From IMG/VR virus record IMGVR_UViG_3300044940_000698, positions 1 through 26,605 of that record: a DNA stretch of 26,605 nt; one strand, 5' to 3'. The DNA is from a virus. Position numbers and translations under genes: made by a program. Below are positions 15,858 to 24,463 of this stretch, piece by piece (the first letter of the stretch is position 1; each line of letters opens with the position of its first letter). Below the pieces are notes generated by a model. That model was not told where the DNA came from, did no database searches, and saw only the letters and a program-made list of their open reading frames with translations.

Positions 15858-15892
15858 TTTACATCACTATCAGTTTGTGTTATAAACATATT
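15858..15892 (+). promoter_or_regulatory. predicted leaderless promoter of the 473-residue gene
   Basis: TTTACA (15858-15863), a 17-nt spacer, TATAAA (15881-15886), then exactly 6 nt before the ATG at 15893. It begins within 10 nt of the end of capsid homology. Confidence 0.65.
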
Positions 15893-17314
15893 ATGACTTA
15901 CGCACTTATTGATAATGCTACCATCACAGCCGTTCAACGCATTATGGGAACAGCACCTACTCGCTCAACAGATAACACTGATGTTGATATTATTGCATTA
16001 GATAATATGCTTCAAGCGATATTGTTTTATGATGAGATAACTGCGATAGATGATTATAAGCCAGAATTTCAAACACATCGCAAACAACAATTTTCACATA
16101 TACGCTTTTTGGACTCATCACAATATACACTTCCAGCTATTAAAGAGTATGCGAACCAAAAAGCTTCAGAATTACTGCCAGAAATTAGAGGCGGAGAATT
16201 TACCAATTCTGATTTCAAAAATTTCTTTGGCATGCTTCAAACAAATATAATCTGCACTTGGGATATGTCATCAAGTGTATATTATCTAACACTTAAAATG
16301 TTAGGGGAAGCACGAGGAGAAGAATTTGAGAAATATGGAAAAATTGCTGCGGCGATTTTTAGTGAGTTACAGGATTGTCGCAATTCTTCGGGGGTTACAA
16401 AAAATGATGTTTTGTTATACGATAGTGCTGGAAACAAAATAGATAAAGATTATAAAATTAATGGTTATCACAATGGTGAAAGAACACAGCGTAATACTGG
16501 TGGCATGACAGATGCACTTAAAGCATTTACTGCTTCTTTAATATGGATAGCCAATCGTAGCATTTATTACACGAATGCAGCGCATTACTTACATGCAGAT
16601 TCCATTTTATATCCTATAAGGCAAGCATACCAGCAACATTATTTCCAAAAAACACTGCAATTAGATAGCAATCATATTCAATCACTCATCAAAAAAACAA
16701 CGTCATCTATTTCGCAAGATATAGTTGAGATAACGAATAACAGTCGTAGTGCCAATATAACCTTTGAAGTTCCAGTCATTGCAGCATACTTGATAAATCA
16801 GTGTGATTCACCCGAACATATTCTTGTTGCAGCAAATGATTTAAGAAACCGTCCTATATTACAGGAATTTAGGGGCATACTGAGAGAAATAAGAAATACA
16901 TTGGATGATGGTGATAGAATTACTTTGAATAAAAAAACTCAACAACTCACATCAGACATTAGAAAGTGTAGTGATTCCATAAGAGGTCAATTTGGCATAA
17001 AAACGCAATCAGGTGTGCCAATCAAAAAGATAGTGCAATGTTATAACACTCATGCTTCTATGATAGGATTACCTACATTCCCTGAATATGATGGAAAAAT
17101 TCCATTGCCTCAGTTTATGAATAAAAGCAAAAAATCTGGATTATCCTTATTTTATAGTGACGTAACCAATGATTTGAGTCAAATATGGGCGTTGGGTAAA
17201 GCAAAAGATAGACTTGGTAGTAAAGTGTATAAAGAAAGAGGTAAGGAATATAATCCTAAGGCTGAATCACCTCGATACAGAAAAGTACATTCCGAATGGA
17301 AAAGTCCTATGTAA
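15893..17314 (+). CDS. uncharacterised 473-residue cassette protein
   Basis: I do not recognise this protein. It is strongly AT-rich, soluble and mostly helical, with no clear Walker, nuclease or membrane motif. Possible landmarks are CTWDMSSSVYYLTLKMLGEARG near residue 125, a polar GGMTDALKAFTASLIWIANRSIYY near 210, the segment ANDLRNRPILQEFRGILREIRNTL near 320, and a basic C-terminal end. I chose the ATG at 15893 because the AT-rich coding signal and a precise promoter begin there; the longer reading runs through the capsid remnant. It has replaced the portal gene and the 5' part of the capsid gene. A defence role is suggested only by its Gabija, PIN and DUF4238 neighbours. Confidence 0.7.
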   Translation: MTYALIDNATITAVQRIMGTAPTRSTDNTDVDIIALDNMLQAILFYDEITAIDDYKPEFQTHRKQQFSHIRFLDSSQYTLPAIKEYANQKASELLPEIRGGEFTNSDFKNFFGMLQTNIICTWDMSSSVYYLTLKMLGEARGEEFEKYGKIAAAIFSELQDCRNSSGVTKNDVLLYDSAGNKIDKDYKINGYHNGERTQRNTGGMTDALKAFTASLIWIANRSIYYTNAAHYLHADSILYPIRQAYQQHYFQKTLQLDSNHIQSLIKKTTSSISQDIVEITNNSRSANITFEVPVIAAYLINQCDSPEHILVAANDLRNRPILQEFRGILREIRNTLDDGDRITLNKKTQQLTSDIRKCSDSIRGQFGIKTQSGVPIKKIVQCYNTHASMIGLPTFPEYDGKIPLPQFMNKSKKSGLSLFYSDVTNDLSQIWALGKAKDRLGSKVYKERGKEYNPKAESPRYRKVHSEWKSPM

Positions 17315-17318
17315 TTTC

Positions 17319-18116
17319 CTAATACTTTACATCATCTACTCCACAAACTCTGGGTGCGGATACCGGCCATCCGTCTCGCCAGCCCGGATAACCTACCGAA
17401 GGTTCCCATGGCTTTCGTCGCTGCCGAGGAAACGCTTGCTGCTCGCTCCCTTGGCATCGCTGGTCGTTGGTGTCGGATAAAACATCCCATGCACCAGCTG
17501 ATCCCGCAGGTTCGCCGTCTTGCGCCGCCCTTTGCGTGGGCCGGTCATCTGCTTTTCCAGCGCCGCTTTGCTGCGTGGTGGCAGGCTGTCCATGGTGTTT
17601 GGCGTGGCCCACAATCCACACTCGGTCGCGTCGGTGTGGCGCTCCGACGGCACAAGCTGGAACAATAAATGGTTGCACGGCGTAGCCCGCACTTTCCAGA
17701 TCAGTTTTCGTGCGGGTGAATGCCAGACTGGTGAAGTGAGCAACATTCTCACCAATGACCCAAGCGGGCTGTGCTTGTTGTATGAGGCGAAACATTTCCG
17801 GCCAGAGGTCGCGGTTATCTGCCGTTCCCTTTTTTCGTCCAGCGACGCTAAAAGGCTGGCAGGGAAACCCTCCGCAGATAAGATCAATGGCTCCAGCATA
17901 AATAACTCGGCCTGCGTCATGTAAGTATCCGTCATGGTAGCGTAATTCCCGTATGTCTTTGTTAATCGGCAGTTTCGGCCAGTGCTTCTGCAACACCTGC
18001 TGGCAGAAGGGTTCAATCTCACAGAACGCCACCGTTTCCATGCCAGCGCGTTCCAAACCGAGAGAGAAGCCGCCGATGCCGGAAAACAAATCCAGCACTT
18101 TCAGCTTGTTCGGCAT
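17319..18116 (-). pseudogene. Dcm-like C5-cytosine methyltransferase, C-terminus lost
   Basis: A 265-residue reading of a phage DNA cytosine-5 methyltransferase. Motif I is VLDLFSGIGGFSLGLE (residue 7 on), motif IV with the catalytic Cys is GGFPCQPFSVAG (about 85), motif VI is VIGENVAHF, and motif VIII is PHRRDRVWIVGH. The end reads RVCGVDD and then KY and a stop from cassette DNA; family members continue with a segment like DRxxRIKALGNAVVP (motifs IX-X). About 40-60 residues carrying motif X, part of the AdoMet site, are therefore missing, and activity is doubtful. It starts 12 nt after the terminase gene. Confidence 0.82.
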
Positions 18117-18128
18117 GGCATTCTCTCT

Positions 18129-19958
18129 TCAGTTAAAATTCCAATCGTCGTAGCCCATCCACTGGCTGGGCTTCTGCGTTTCCTGTTTCTGTTCTTCGCG
18201 CTGCTGCAGGCGGTCGCGTTCCTGTTGTTTTGCCAGCGCATCGAGGTTTGGATTCAGGATGTGCAGCGCCGCCAAACCGTAAACGCGACAATCCAGCGCC
18301 TCATTGCGTCGGCCTTTCGGAATCACCCAGACGCGGGTGGGATGGCCGTTCACAAATCGTGTCTGAATGCGCTCCGAGGTGAGTTGCTTGAAGTATTCCT
18401 CCGGATATTCCGCAGGGAAATGGCAGTAACCTGGCCCCGGCTGGTGGATTCTCAGCCGTGAGTAAATCATCTGTTTCGCTGTGTCCGTGCCGATAGAAAA
18501 CAACTTCACGCGCAGCTTGTTGGCTTTGCTGAATTTGCTCACCAGCGGTTTGCCGATCTGACTTGCGCCCTTGATCGCATACACGCGCTGATGCTCACGG
18601 TTCTTGCAGAATTCATAGACTTTCTGCGTGTGATGGCCGCCCGTATCCACGCACATGCAGGCAATCGCCAGCGTGCGCCCATCGGTGGTTTTGATCGTCT
18701 GGTTCAGCACCGCATCAAGGTCTTCCCAGACTTTCGTCTGAGCGGGGTCGCCATGCAGCACATGGTATTGCAGTGACCAGCTTTCCTGCCCAATGCCCCA
18801 GCCGATGACTTCCACCTCCAGCCGGTCACCCTGAACATCCACGCCAGAGGTAATCACCACAGCGCCTTCCGGCGCGATGCGTCCCCAGTTTTCCTTGCGC
18901 TTCAGCAGGCCATTCGGGTCGATGCCTTCGGTCGCTTCCTTCCAGGTTTCACCAAGGCTGGTATTCACCCAGACTTTCAGTGTTTCAGGCAGGCGCTTGG
19001 CTTTCATGAAGCCCACGACCATATCGGACCATTTCACCCATGGGCTATACAGCTCCGATATATGAAATCCGGCAATGCCGTTGAATGCCGCTTCCGCACG
19101 CCATTCGCCACGCGCCAGCATCCAGATTTTATCGCTCTCCTGCAGTTTGGCCTGACAATGCTCGCATTCATAATGCGTGCTTTCAGGTTTCAGCTTGTCG
19201 AACTTTACCTGCGCCCAGAACAGCACCTGAAAGGTGCCACACTCAGGGCATGGCACATAAAATCTCCGCATATCGCTCTGCTGGTAGCGCGATGCAATCT
19301 TGCTTTCACCCTCATTGGTCGGCGTGGAGGCCGTAACCAGAAGGCGGTTCCAAAACGTCGTGGTGCGCTTCTGCGCCAGCGAGCCGGGGTCACCCTCGGT
19401 GCCAGCCGAGTGCGGATAGCGGTCTTCTTCATCCAGAAGCACTATCCGCACCGGCCTGCTTGCCAGCGACGAAGGGCTGTTGGCTCCCGCCATGGTGATA
19501 TGACCACCGGGGAACTTCTTGTGCAGCAGCGTGTTGTTGCTGTCCCGGCTGCGCGGGTCTTTGAACAACTCCATCAACACATCCGTATCGCGGATCATTG
19601 GTGCAAGACGGTCTTTGCTCTAGGTCTCCGCCATATCCAGTGTCGGCTGAATCAACAGCATGGGCGATGGGTCTTGGTGCGCGAAATAGCCGAGGATATT
19701 GTTAATAATTTCCGTCTTGCCCACCTGCGATGAGGTCATGAACACCACCTCAGACACGCCCGGTTCATTCACGGCATCCATCATGCCGCGCTGGTATGGC
19801 GCACGGTCAGTCACCCATTTTCCGGGTTCGCTGCTTGCCTCTGGGCTTAGGCGGCGATGCTGATCCGCCCACTGGCTCACTGTCAGTTCCGGCGGTGGCA
19901 TCCATGCCGCCATCGCTGTCTTCGTCATCTGCGGATATGTCTTCGTCGTCGGGTTCAT
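18129..19958 (-). pseudogene. GpA-type terminase large subunit with in-frame TAG
   Basis: A phage DNA-packaging motor of the GpA family, otherwise full length at about 608 residues. Visible are the adenine-binding start PPPELTVSQWADQHRRLSP, Walker A FMTSSQVGKTEI, Walker B VRIVLLDEEDRYP, motif III TASTPTNEGESKI, a zinc ribbon (CPECG..CEHCQ) and nuclease residues in GVDVQGDRLEVEVIGWG and CVDTGGHH. Codon 113 (19620-19622) is TAG where MAETxSKDRLAPMIRDT calls for Trp, a single-base TGG to TAG change. Both halves are in the same frame. Without suppression the gene is dead. A sequencing error is the main alternative. Confidence 0.85.
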
Positions 19959-20406
19959 AAGTAGCCAGCTCCGTTAACGCCTCGTGAATCGTGCGCTTGA
20001 GGAATTTCTCAATCTCGTGGGTGTCTTTCAGGTTCGATATTTGGTAGGCGCTCTTGGTGGGGATGCCGAGCAGCTTGGCGCGGCACGCAGCCACCATCGC
20101 CAGCCAATCCGCTTCTACGCGTTCCACCGTCACCAGCTCGCCCGTTCGCTGGGCAAGCTCAATCTCCGCCATGTCTGCTTGCGCTTTCAGCAGCCGCGCA
20201 CGCTCCAGATGCGTATCCTGTGGCGCAACACCTTTGCCGAAAGCGCGTTGCTGCAGGTAATTGATGTAGGCGCGAACGCTGCCCACCAGCTCGTACTGGT
20301 TCTTTTCCGGCTTCGGGATAATCCCATCCTGCGCCAGTTGCTGCACCCGTCGCTCGGAAATGCCGAAGAGCTTGGCGATGGTACTGACCGGATAAGCGGT
20401 GGGCAT
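19807..20406 (-). CDS. terminase small subunit (Nu1-like)
   Basis: A 199-residue DNA-packaging recognition protein. The N-terminal winged-helix region reads YPVSTIAKLFGISERRVQQLAQDGIIPKPEKNQYELV, followed by a helical segment (LERARLLKAQADMAEIELAQRTGELV) and a dimerisation region (LAMVAACRAKLLGIPTKSA). The last 50 residues are acidic then basic and low-complexity, encoded in a 152-nt overlap with the terminase large subunit gene. That overlap is long for this family. There is a weak ribosome binding site before the ATG at 20406. Confidence 0.82.
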   Translation of the reverse strand: MPTAYPVSTIAKLFGISERRVQQLAQDGIIPKPEKNQYELVGSVRAYINYLQQRAFGKGVAPQDTHLERARLLKAQADMAEIELAQRTGELVTVERVEADWLAMVAACRAKLLGIPTKSAYQISNLKDTHEIEKFLKRTIHEALTELATYEPDDEDISADDEDSDGGMDATAGTDSEPVGGSASPPKPRGKQRTRKMGD

Positions 20407-20516
20407 TGTAACACTCTCATTTTATTCGCATTTGTTGCTGCTAATTGACTTGATTGACCTCCCGATTGAAGCATTCATGGCCATGGTAAAAACTTAACCA
20501 AACCAAGGAGATAACC

Positions 20517-20960
20517 ATGACCGCCATGACCCTAAGCAATGCCCAGCAACGCGTGCTGCAGGAAGCTGCCAGCGCACCCGAAAGCCCGATTGAATCTTTT
20601 ATCAAAACCATGCCAGCAGGAGCTCAAGGCCTGATGCTGAAAGCACTGGAGCGCAAAGGCTGCGTTGAAGCACGCGGCAACGCGCATTTCATCACTGCAA
20701 CGGGATGCAACGCGGTGGGACACACCGCAACACCAAGCGTTGAACCGAAACGCGAAAGCAAACAGGCAGTGATTATCAACCTGCTATCCCGCGAAGGTGG
20801 AGCGACACTCGCCGAACTCATCGCAGCCACCGAATGGAAATCCCATTCCGTGCGCGGCCATCTCTCCAACCTGCGGAAGAAGAGAGGGATGAATATAACC
20901 AGCGAGCGCCTTAACAGTGAGAATCGATATTTTCTTTCTCAGCCAGATGCATTGAAGTAG
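20517..20960 (+). CDS. DUF3489 protein
   Basis: A 147-residue DUF3489 protein, a small helix-turn-helix-like family common on alphaproteobacterial mobile elements. The signature lies in the C-terminal half: SKQAVIINLLSREGGATLAELIAATEWKSHSVRGHLSNLRKK..MNITSERLNSENRYF. The N-terminal half resembles a degenerate second copy. There is a strong ribosome binding site (AAGGAG, 8 nt before ATG). It runs divergently from the terminase genes. The last 8 residues (LSQPDALK) may derive from the neighbouring cassette, whose convergent gene overlaps it by 50 nt. Confidence 0.82.
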   Translation: MTAMTLSNAQQRVLQEAASAPESPIESFIKTMPAGAQGLMLKALERKGCVEARGNAHFITATGCNAVGHTATPSVEPKRESKQAVIINLLSREGGATLAELIAATEWKSHSVRGHLSNLRKKRGMNITSERLNSENRYFLSQPDALK

Positions 20961-21762
20961 AATCTACAATTACCTGAGCCACATCAGGTCTCTCTTTAGC
21001 AATGATATCGCTGAACGCCTTTTGTACAAACGGGGCAACCCAATATTGTGAATCTGCCTCTGGTGTCATTCCCACTTCTAAAGCATCCAGATAATCGCTG
21101 GAGCACATGTAGTGGTCTTTCAGATAAAAGATGTAACTCAGGTGAAGTACAAAAATACTCCTAATATCAGCTCTTATAGCCTCAAGAGATGTAAGCCGGT
21201 TTTTCAAGTGCACCTGATTATCGTTAATCATCACATTCTGGAAAAAATTGTAGTGAATGTGATCGTTACAGCGTTCCTTGATTTTGCTGTAGGCATCATC
21301 TTTATACAAAAGGTTTGATATGGGCTTTAACCGCTCAGAACCTTTTATGTACTGCATGATAACGCGATATTCCGGCATCTTTTCTGTGCCTTGAATCCAG
21401 TCGGTTATCTTTTGCACTATAAAGTTCTCAATGCTGTGATGATCCTCCAGATAAAGATTCGTGTAGATGTTAATCACAGAGGAATCATAGTATTTCCGAA
21501 GCAAAGCATATGCATCACCAATGCGACCATTTTTCAGCACATGCATTAAGGATTCCAGGGTTCCCTGAATGGACGAGTAAACATAAGTATCAATGTTTAT
21601 GATCGCCCGTGTCCCCATGGTTGGAAAGCTCATGATAGACATGGAAAAGCTATCGTAGAAATCTATGTATTCTTGCAGTTCTTTAAAAACTGCGTGCTCA
21701 GCATATTCCTTTCGATCAGCCTCGCTTCGTTTGCTATCCCACACGGATTCATCTGCACTCAT
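20911..21762 (-). CDS. uncharacterised 283-residue partner of the DUF4143 ATPase
   Basis: I recognise no domain. The protein is soluble and helical, with an acidic N-terminus (SADESVWDSKRSEADRKEY), a central region rich in Tyr and Ile (INIDTYVYSSIQGTLESLMHVLKNGRIGDAYALLRKYYDSSVINIYTNLYLE), then HIHYNFFQNV and a C-terminal SIFVLHLSYIFYLKDHYM stretch. I chose the ATG at 21762 (GAGA upstream), which puts it 7 nt after the ATPase stop, so the two form an operon. Its 3' end overlaps the convergent DUF3489 gene by 50 nt, so the last dozen residues may be junction sequence. Helical layout and pairing fit a cassette effector, but no function can be given. Confidence 0.65.
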   Translation of the reverse strand: MSADESVWDSKRSEADRKEYAEHAVFKELQEYIDFYDSFSMSIMSFPTMGTRAIINIDTYVYSSIQGTLESLMHVLKNGRIGDAYALLRKYYDSSVINIYTNLYLEDHHSIENFIVQKITDWIQGTEKMPEYRVIMQYIKGSERLKPISNLLYKDDAYSKIKERCNDHIHYNFFQNVMINDNQVHLKNRLTSLEAIRADIRSIFVLHLSYIFYLKDHYMCSSDYLDALEVGMTPEADSQYWVAPFVQKAFSDIIAKERPDVAQVIVDSTSMHLAEKENIDSHC

Positions 21763-21769
21763 TTTATTC

Positions 21770-22951
21770 TCATCTAGATAAACCAACAATCTTAGGCAGC
21801 ATCTCCGCAAGGAAGGTTTCCAGATTTACCATCTGGACGCCGTCCTTCGTTGGGTAGGATTCACCTGATTCAGAGATAACAAAACTCTGCTCTGGCTCTA
21901 CATCCTTGATCACTTCAAAAAACCCTTTCGAGATTCCGGCTCCCTGGCTGCGCTTGATTTCCGCGCAGTAGCGTTTGCCATTTGGGGCAACCAGTATTGC
22001 GTCGCTTTCCGCACCTTTATGCGTCCGATAGAAATAGATTTTACCCTGACCTCCAGAACATCTGCGTATTTGCTCCAGCACATAGCCTTCCCATGAAGCG
22101 CCAACGGCTACATGCCCCAGCAACTGCTCCGTATCCTGAATCCCCAGCAGGTGATGCAGTATGCCGGTGTCACGCAAATACAGCTTCGGCTGCTTCACCA
22201 GCCGTTTACTGATGTTTACAAAATAGGGCTGCAATCTCGTGATAATAAATCCACCCTCCAGCAGATCGAGATAACGGCTAACTGTTGGTACACTCACACC
22301 AAGAGCGCGGCTCAAATCGCTCTGGTTTAATATCTGCCCGTGCAGGCTTGCTATCATCTCCAGCATTCGCGTAACAAGCGGTGGCGATATCTGATGCCCT
22401 AACTCCTGCAAATCTCGCTGCACAAAGGTTTCAGTGAATGATTTCAGCCAGCGCTGAGCATGAGCAGGATTCCCTGCAAGCATGGCCTGCGGAAATCCTC
22501 CAAACAACCAGTGGTGATGCAGTGAAACCGTTCCTTTTGCTTCCAGCCACGAGAACGGGGTTAGCTCGTTATACGCAATGCGCCCCGCCAAACTTTCAGA
22601 ACTGCCCTTAATCATCTCCGGTGAGGCAGAGCCGAGCAGAATGTAGCGCCCAGGTCTGCGATCCATATCAACCAGAGCACGAAGCAGAGCAAACAGCTCT
22701 GGCATGCGTTGCACTTCGTCAATCACGACGCATTTATCCTGATGGTATTTCAGGTACGTTTCCGCATCTTCGAGCTTTCTGCGATCCGCATCCAGTTCAA
22801 GGTCAAGATAGATGCTCTTTGCATCATCCAACTGCGCGATGATATGCTTTGCCAGCGTTGTTTTTCCAGCCTGACGCGGCCCGACAATCCCCACCACAGG
22901 GAAATATTCAAGGTCTTGTAAAATCTGTTTTATGGCATGACGTTTTAACAT
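21770..22951 (-). CDS. AAA_14/DUF4143 ATP-binding protein
   Basis: A 393-residue ATPase. Walker A is GIVGPRQAGKTTLAKHI (about residues 22-38), Walker B is CVVIDEVQRMPEL (about 74-86), and the sensor region is ILLGSASPEM. A winged helix follows (LSRALGVSVPTVSRYLDLLEGGFI), then the DUF4143 domain with SWEGYVLEQI and a PD-(D/E)xK-like arrangement, GAESDAILV..KRYCAEIKRS. The family is common in accessory regions and its function is poorly known; a nuclease-like domain tied to an ATPase is compatible with defence. It lies on the minus strand, in the same direction as the phage genes, unlike the other cassettes. It has its own strong promoter and a downstream partner gene. Confidence 0.88.
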   Translation of the reverse strand: MLKRHAIKQILQDLEYFPVVGIVGPRQAGKTTLAKHIIAQLDDAKSIYLDLELDADRRKLEDAETYLKYHQDKCVVIDEVQRMPELFALLRALVDMDRRPGRYILLGSASPEMIKGSSESLAGRIAYNELTPFSWLEAKGTVSLHHHWLFGGFPQAMLAGNPAHAQRWLKSFTETFVQRDLQELGHQISPPLVTRMLEMIASLHGQILNQSDLSRALGVSVPTVSRYLDLLEGGFIITRLQPYFVNISKRLVKQPKLYLRDTGILHHLLGIQDTEQLLGHVAVGASWEGYVLEQIRRCSGGQGKIYFYRTHKGAESDAILVAPNGKRYCAEIKRSQGAGISKGFFEVIKDVEPEQSFVISESGESYPTKDGVQMVNLETFLAEMLPKIVGLSR

Positions 22952-22999
22952 ATCACCATATTACAACGGTGAAGTCTTAAAGTCAAACCTTAAGACTTC
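22952..22999 (-). promoter_or_regulatory. strong leaderless promoter with flanking palindrome, for the DUF4143 ATPase
   Basis: On the minus strand TTGACT (22981-22986), a 17-nt spacer and TAATAT (22958-22963) form a near-consensus promoter that ends exactly 6 nt before the ATG at 22951. The inverted repeat GAAGTCTTAA/TTAAGACTTC (22971-22980 and 22990-22999) brackets the -35 box and is a likely operator. Confidence 0.75.
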
Positions 23000-23030
23000 T
23001 ACCTTATTTTATGGTCAATAATCACCTAAT

Positions 23031-23345
23031 TCATTGTTTTTCCTTGTTTTCAGATAAAACAGCCTTTTTACCAGTGAAATCTTCCCAGCGCTTCACAATC
23101 ACATCACAGAAAATCGGGTCAAGTTCGATTAGACGTGCCTGGCGCTTCAGCTTTTCGCAGGCAATCAGCGTGGTGCCGGAGCCGCCGAACGAATCCAGCA
23201 CGATGTCGCGGCTCTTGCTGCTGTTCTCAATTGCACGGGCGACCAGCTCTACCGGCTTCATGGTGGGATGCAGGTCATTCACTTTCGGTTTGTCATAGTG
23301 CCAAACGTCACTCTGGTTACGGTCGCCGCACCAGAAATGCTTATT
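23031..23345 (-). pseudogene. DNA methyltransferase (N-6/N-4 type), C-terminal fragment
   Basis: About 105 residues of a phage DNA methyltransferase of the ParB-associated type. The fragment reads KHFWCGDRNQSDVWHYDKPK, LHPTMKPVELVARA, and the AdoMet-binding motif I, IVLDSFGGSGTTLIACEKL, then ARLIELDPIFCDVIVKRWEDFTG. The catalytic DPPY region and the rest of the N-terminal half are missing: phage similarity ends near 23345, where the DUF4236 cassette sequence starts. The last seven residues (SENKEKQ) are AT-rich and may belong to the ATPase cassette, so both ends touch foreign DNA. It is non-functional as it stands. Confidence 0.85.
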
Positions 23346-23407
23346 GATTAAACCGATTTCAAATTTCTTCTTGCATGATAAATTATCCTTTATTAGTGTG
23401 TTAAGCT

Positions 23408-24463
23408 ATGGGATTTTATATTAAAGATAGTGTTAACGTTGGACCATTACGATTTAATTTATCAAAATCGGGGATAGGGGTTTCTGCTGGTATTAAAGGT
23501 CTGCGTGTTGGAACAGGTCCGCGTGGTAATTATATTCATATGGGACGAGGCGGTTTATATTACCGAAAAACTCTACCTTCTATAAGCAATCAAAAGAAAC
23601 AATCATTTCAAGAAAATATTACACCATCCTCAAGCATTGAAATACCAAGTAACACTCATGCGCCTTTAGAAGAGATAGAAAGCACAACCGTTTTAAGCAT
23701 GACTGATTCGGATTCAGTGGAATTACTAAATGAATTGAATGGAAAACGCAAAAAACACACTTTGTGGCCAATCGCTTTAGGATTAGGTCTTTTGTTTACA
23801 GGTTTGGCATCTTGGTCCATCATTGGTTTTGTGATTACAGTATCACTAACCATTATAGCTTATTACCACGACCTGATGAAAAAAACAGTTGTGCTTTTTT
23901 ATGAATTTGAAAGTGATATAAAAAGCCTTTATGAAGATCTCCATTGTGCGATTGAAGAAATAGCTTCGAGCAACAAAATTTGGCATATTGAAGCACAAGG
24001 CGCAGTTTATGATAAAAAATATCATGCAGGCGCAGATAGTTTATTAAGGCGGAAAGCCACATTTATTGTCAAAAAAAATCCTAGTTTTGTCAAAACGAAT
24101 ATTACCGTGCCTGCAATAGGTGTTGGCAAACAAACATTATTTTTCTTTCCTGATAGACTTTTGGTGTTTGAAAATAACTCGGTCGGTGCAGTATCTTATA
24201 AAGATTTACAAATTACTACATATGTCAGCAATTTCATTGAAGCAGAGGGTGTGCCCAAAGATTCAAAAATTATTGGTAAAACATGGAAGTATGTTAACAA
24301 AAATGGTGGTCCTGATAAACGTTTCAGTCACAATCCAGAGATACCAATCGTAGAATATAGCTATATTGAACTAAAGAGCAAAACAGGTCTTAATGAATGT
24401 ATCTGTCTTTCCAGAACTGATAAGTCACATACGTTTGAGAAAGCGATACAAAAGTTAAAATAA
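23408..24463 (+). CDS. DUF4236 membrane protein
   Basis: A 351-residue protein. DUF4236 covers the first 55 residues (MGFYIKDSVNVGPLRFNLSKSGIGVSAG, GPRGNYIHMGRGGLYYR). A hydrophobic hairpin of two helices lies near 118-152. The C-terminal region carries a recurring partner domain with FFFPDRLLVFENNSVGAVSYKDLQIT and GKTWKYVNKNGGPDKRFSHNP. Members are island-borne and of unknown function. AT-rich, with no Shine-Dalgarno sequence; a possible promoter is TTCTTG (23368-23373), 17 nt, TATTAG (23391-23396). It has removed the 5' part of the methyltransferase gene. Confidence 0.82.
   Translation: MGFYIKDSVNVGPLRFNLSKSGIGVSAGIKGLRVGTGPRGNYIHMGRGGLYYRKTLPSISNQKKQSFQENITPSSSIEIPSNTHAPLEEIESTTVLSMTDSDSVELLNELNGKRKKHTLWPIALGLGLLFTGLASWSIIGFVITVSLTIIAYYHDLMKKTVVLFYEFESDIKSLYEDLHCAIEEIASSNKIWHIEAQGAVYDKKYHAGADSLLRRKATFIVKKNPSFVKTNITVPAIGVGKQTLFFFPDRLLVFENNSVGAVSYKDLQITTYVSNFIEAEGVPKDSKIIGKTWKYVNKNGGPDKRFSHNPEIPIVEYSYIELKSKTGLNECICLSRTDKSHTFEKAIQKLK

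Noticed and set aside
15617-15892. N-terminal extension of the 473-residue protein
   Set aside because: This stretch is the antisense of the capsid remnant, GC-richer than the rest, and a precise promoter plus ATG starts at 15893.
17354-17924. Plus-strand open frames opposite the Dcm-like gene
   Set aside because: They mirror the methyltransferase coding strand and show no coherent protein features.
18129-19958. Recoded TAG (alternative genetic code) in the phage
   Set aside because: Only one in-frame TAG was found, it replaces Trp rather than Gln, and several genes here use TAG as a normal stop (for example at 10343 and 11313).
4909-24463. Transposon or integron origin of the cassettes
   Set aside because: No transposase, no attC-like sites, no terminal inverted repeats and no shared target duplications were seen at the junctions.
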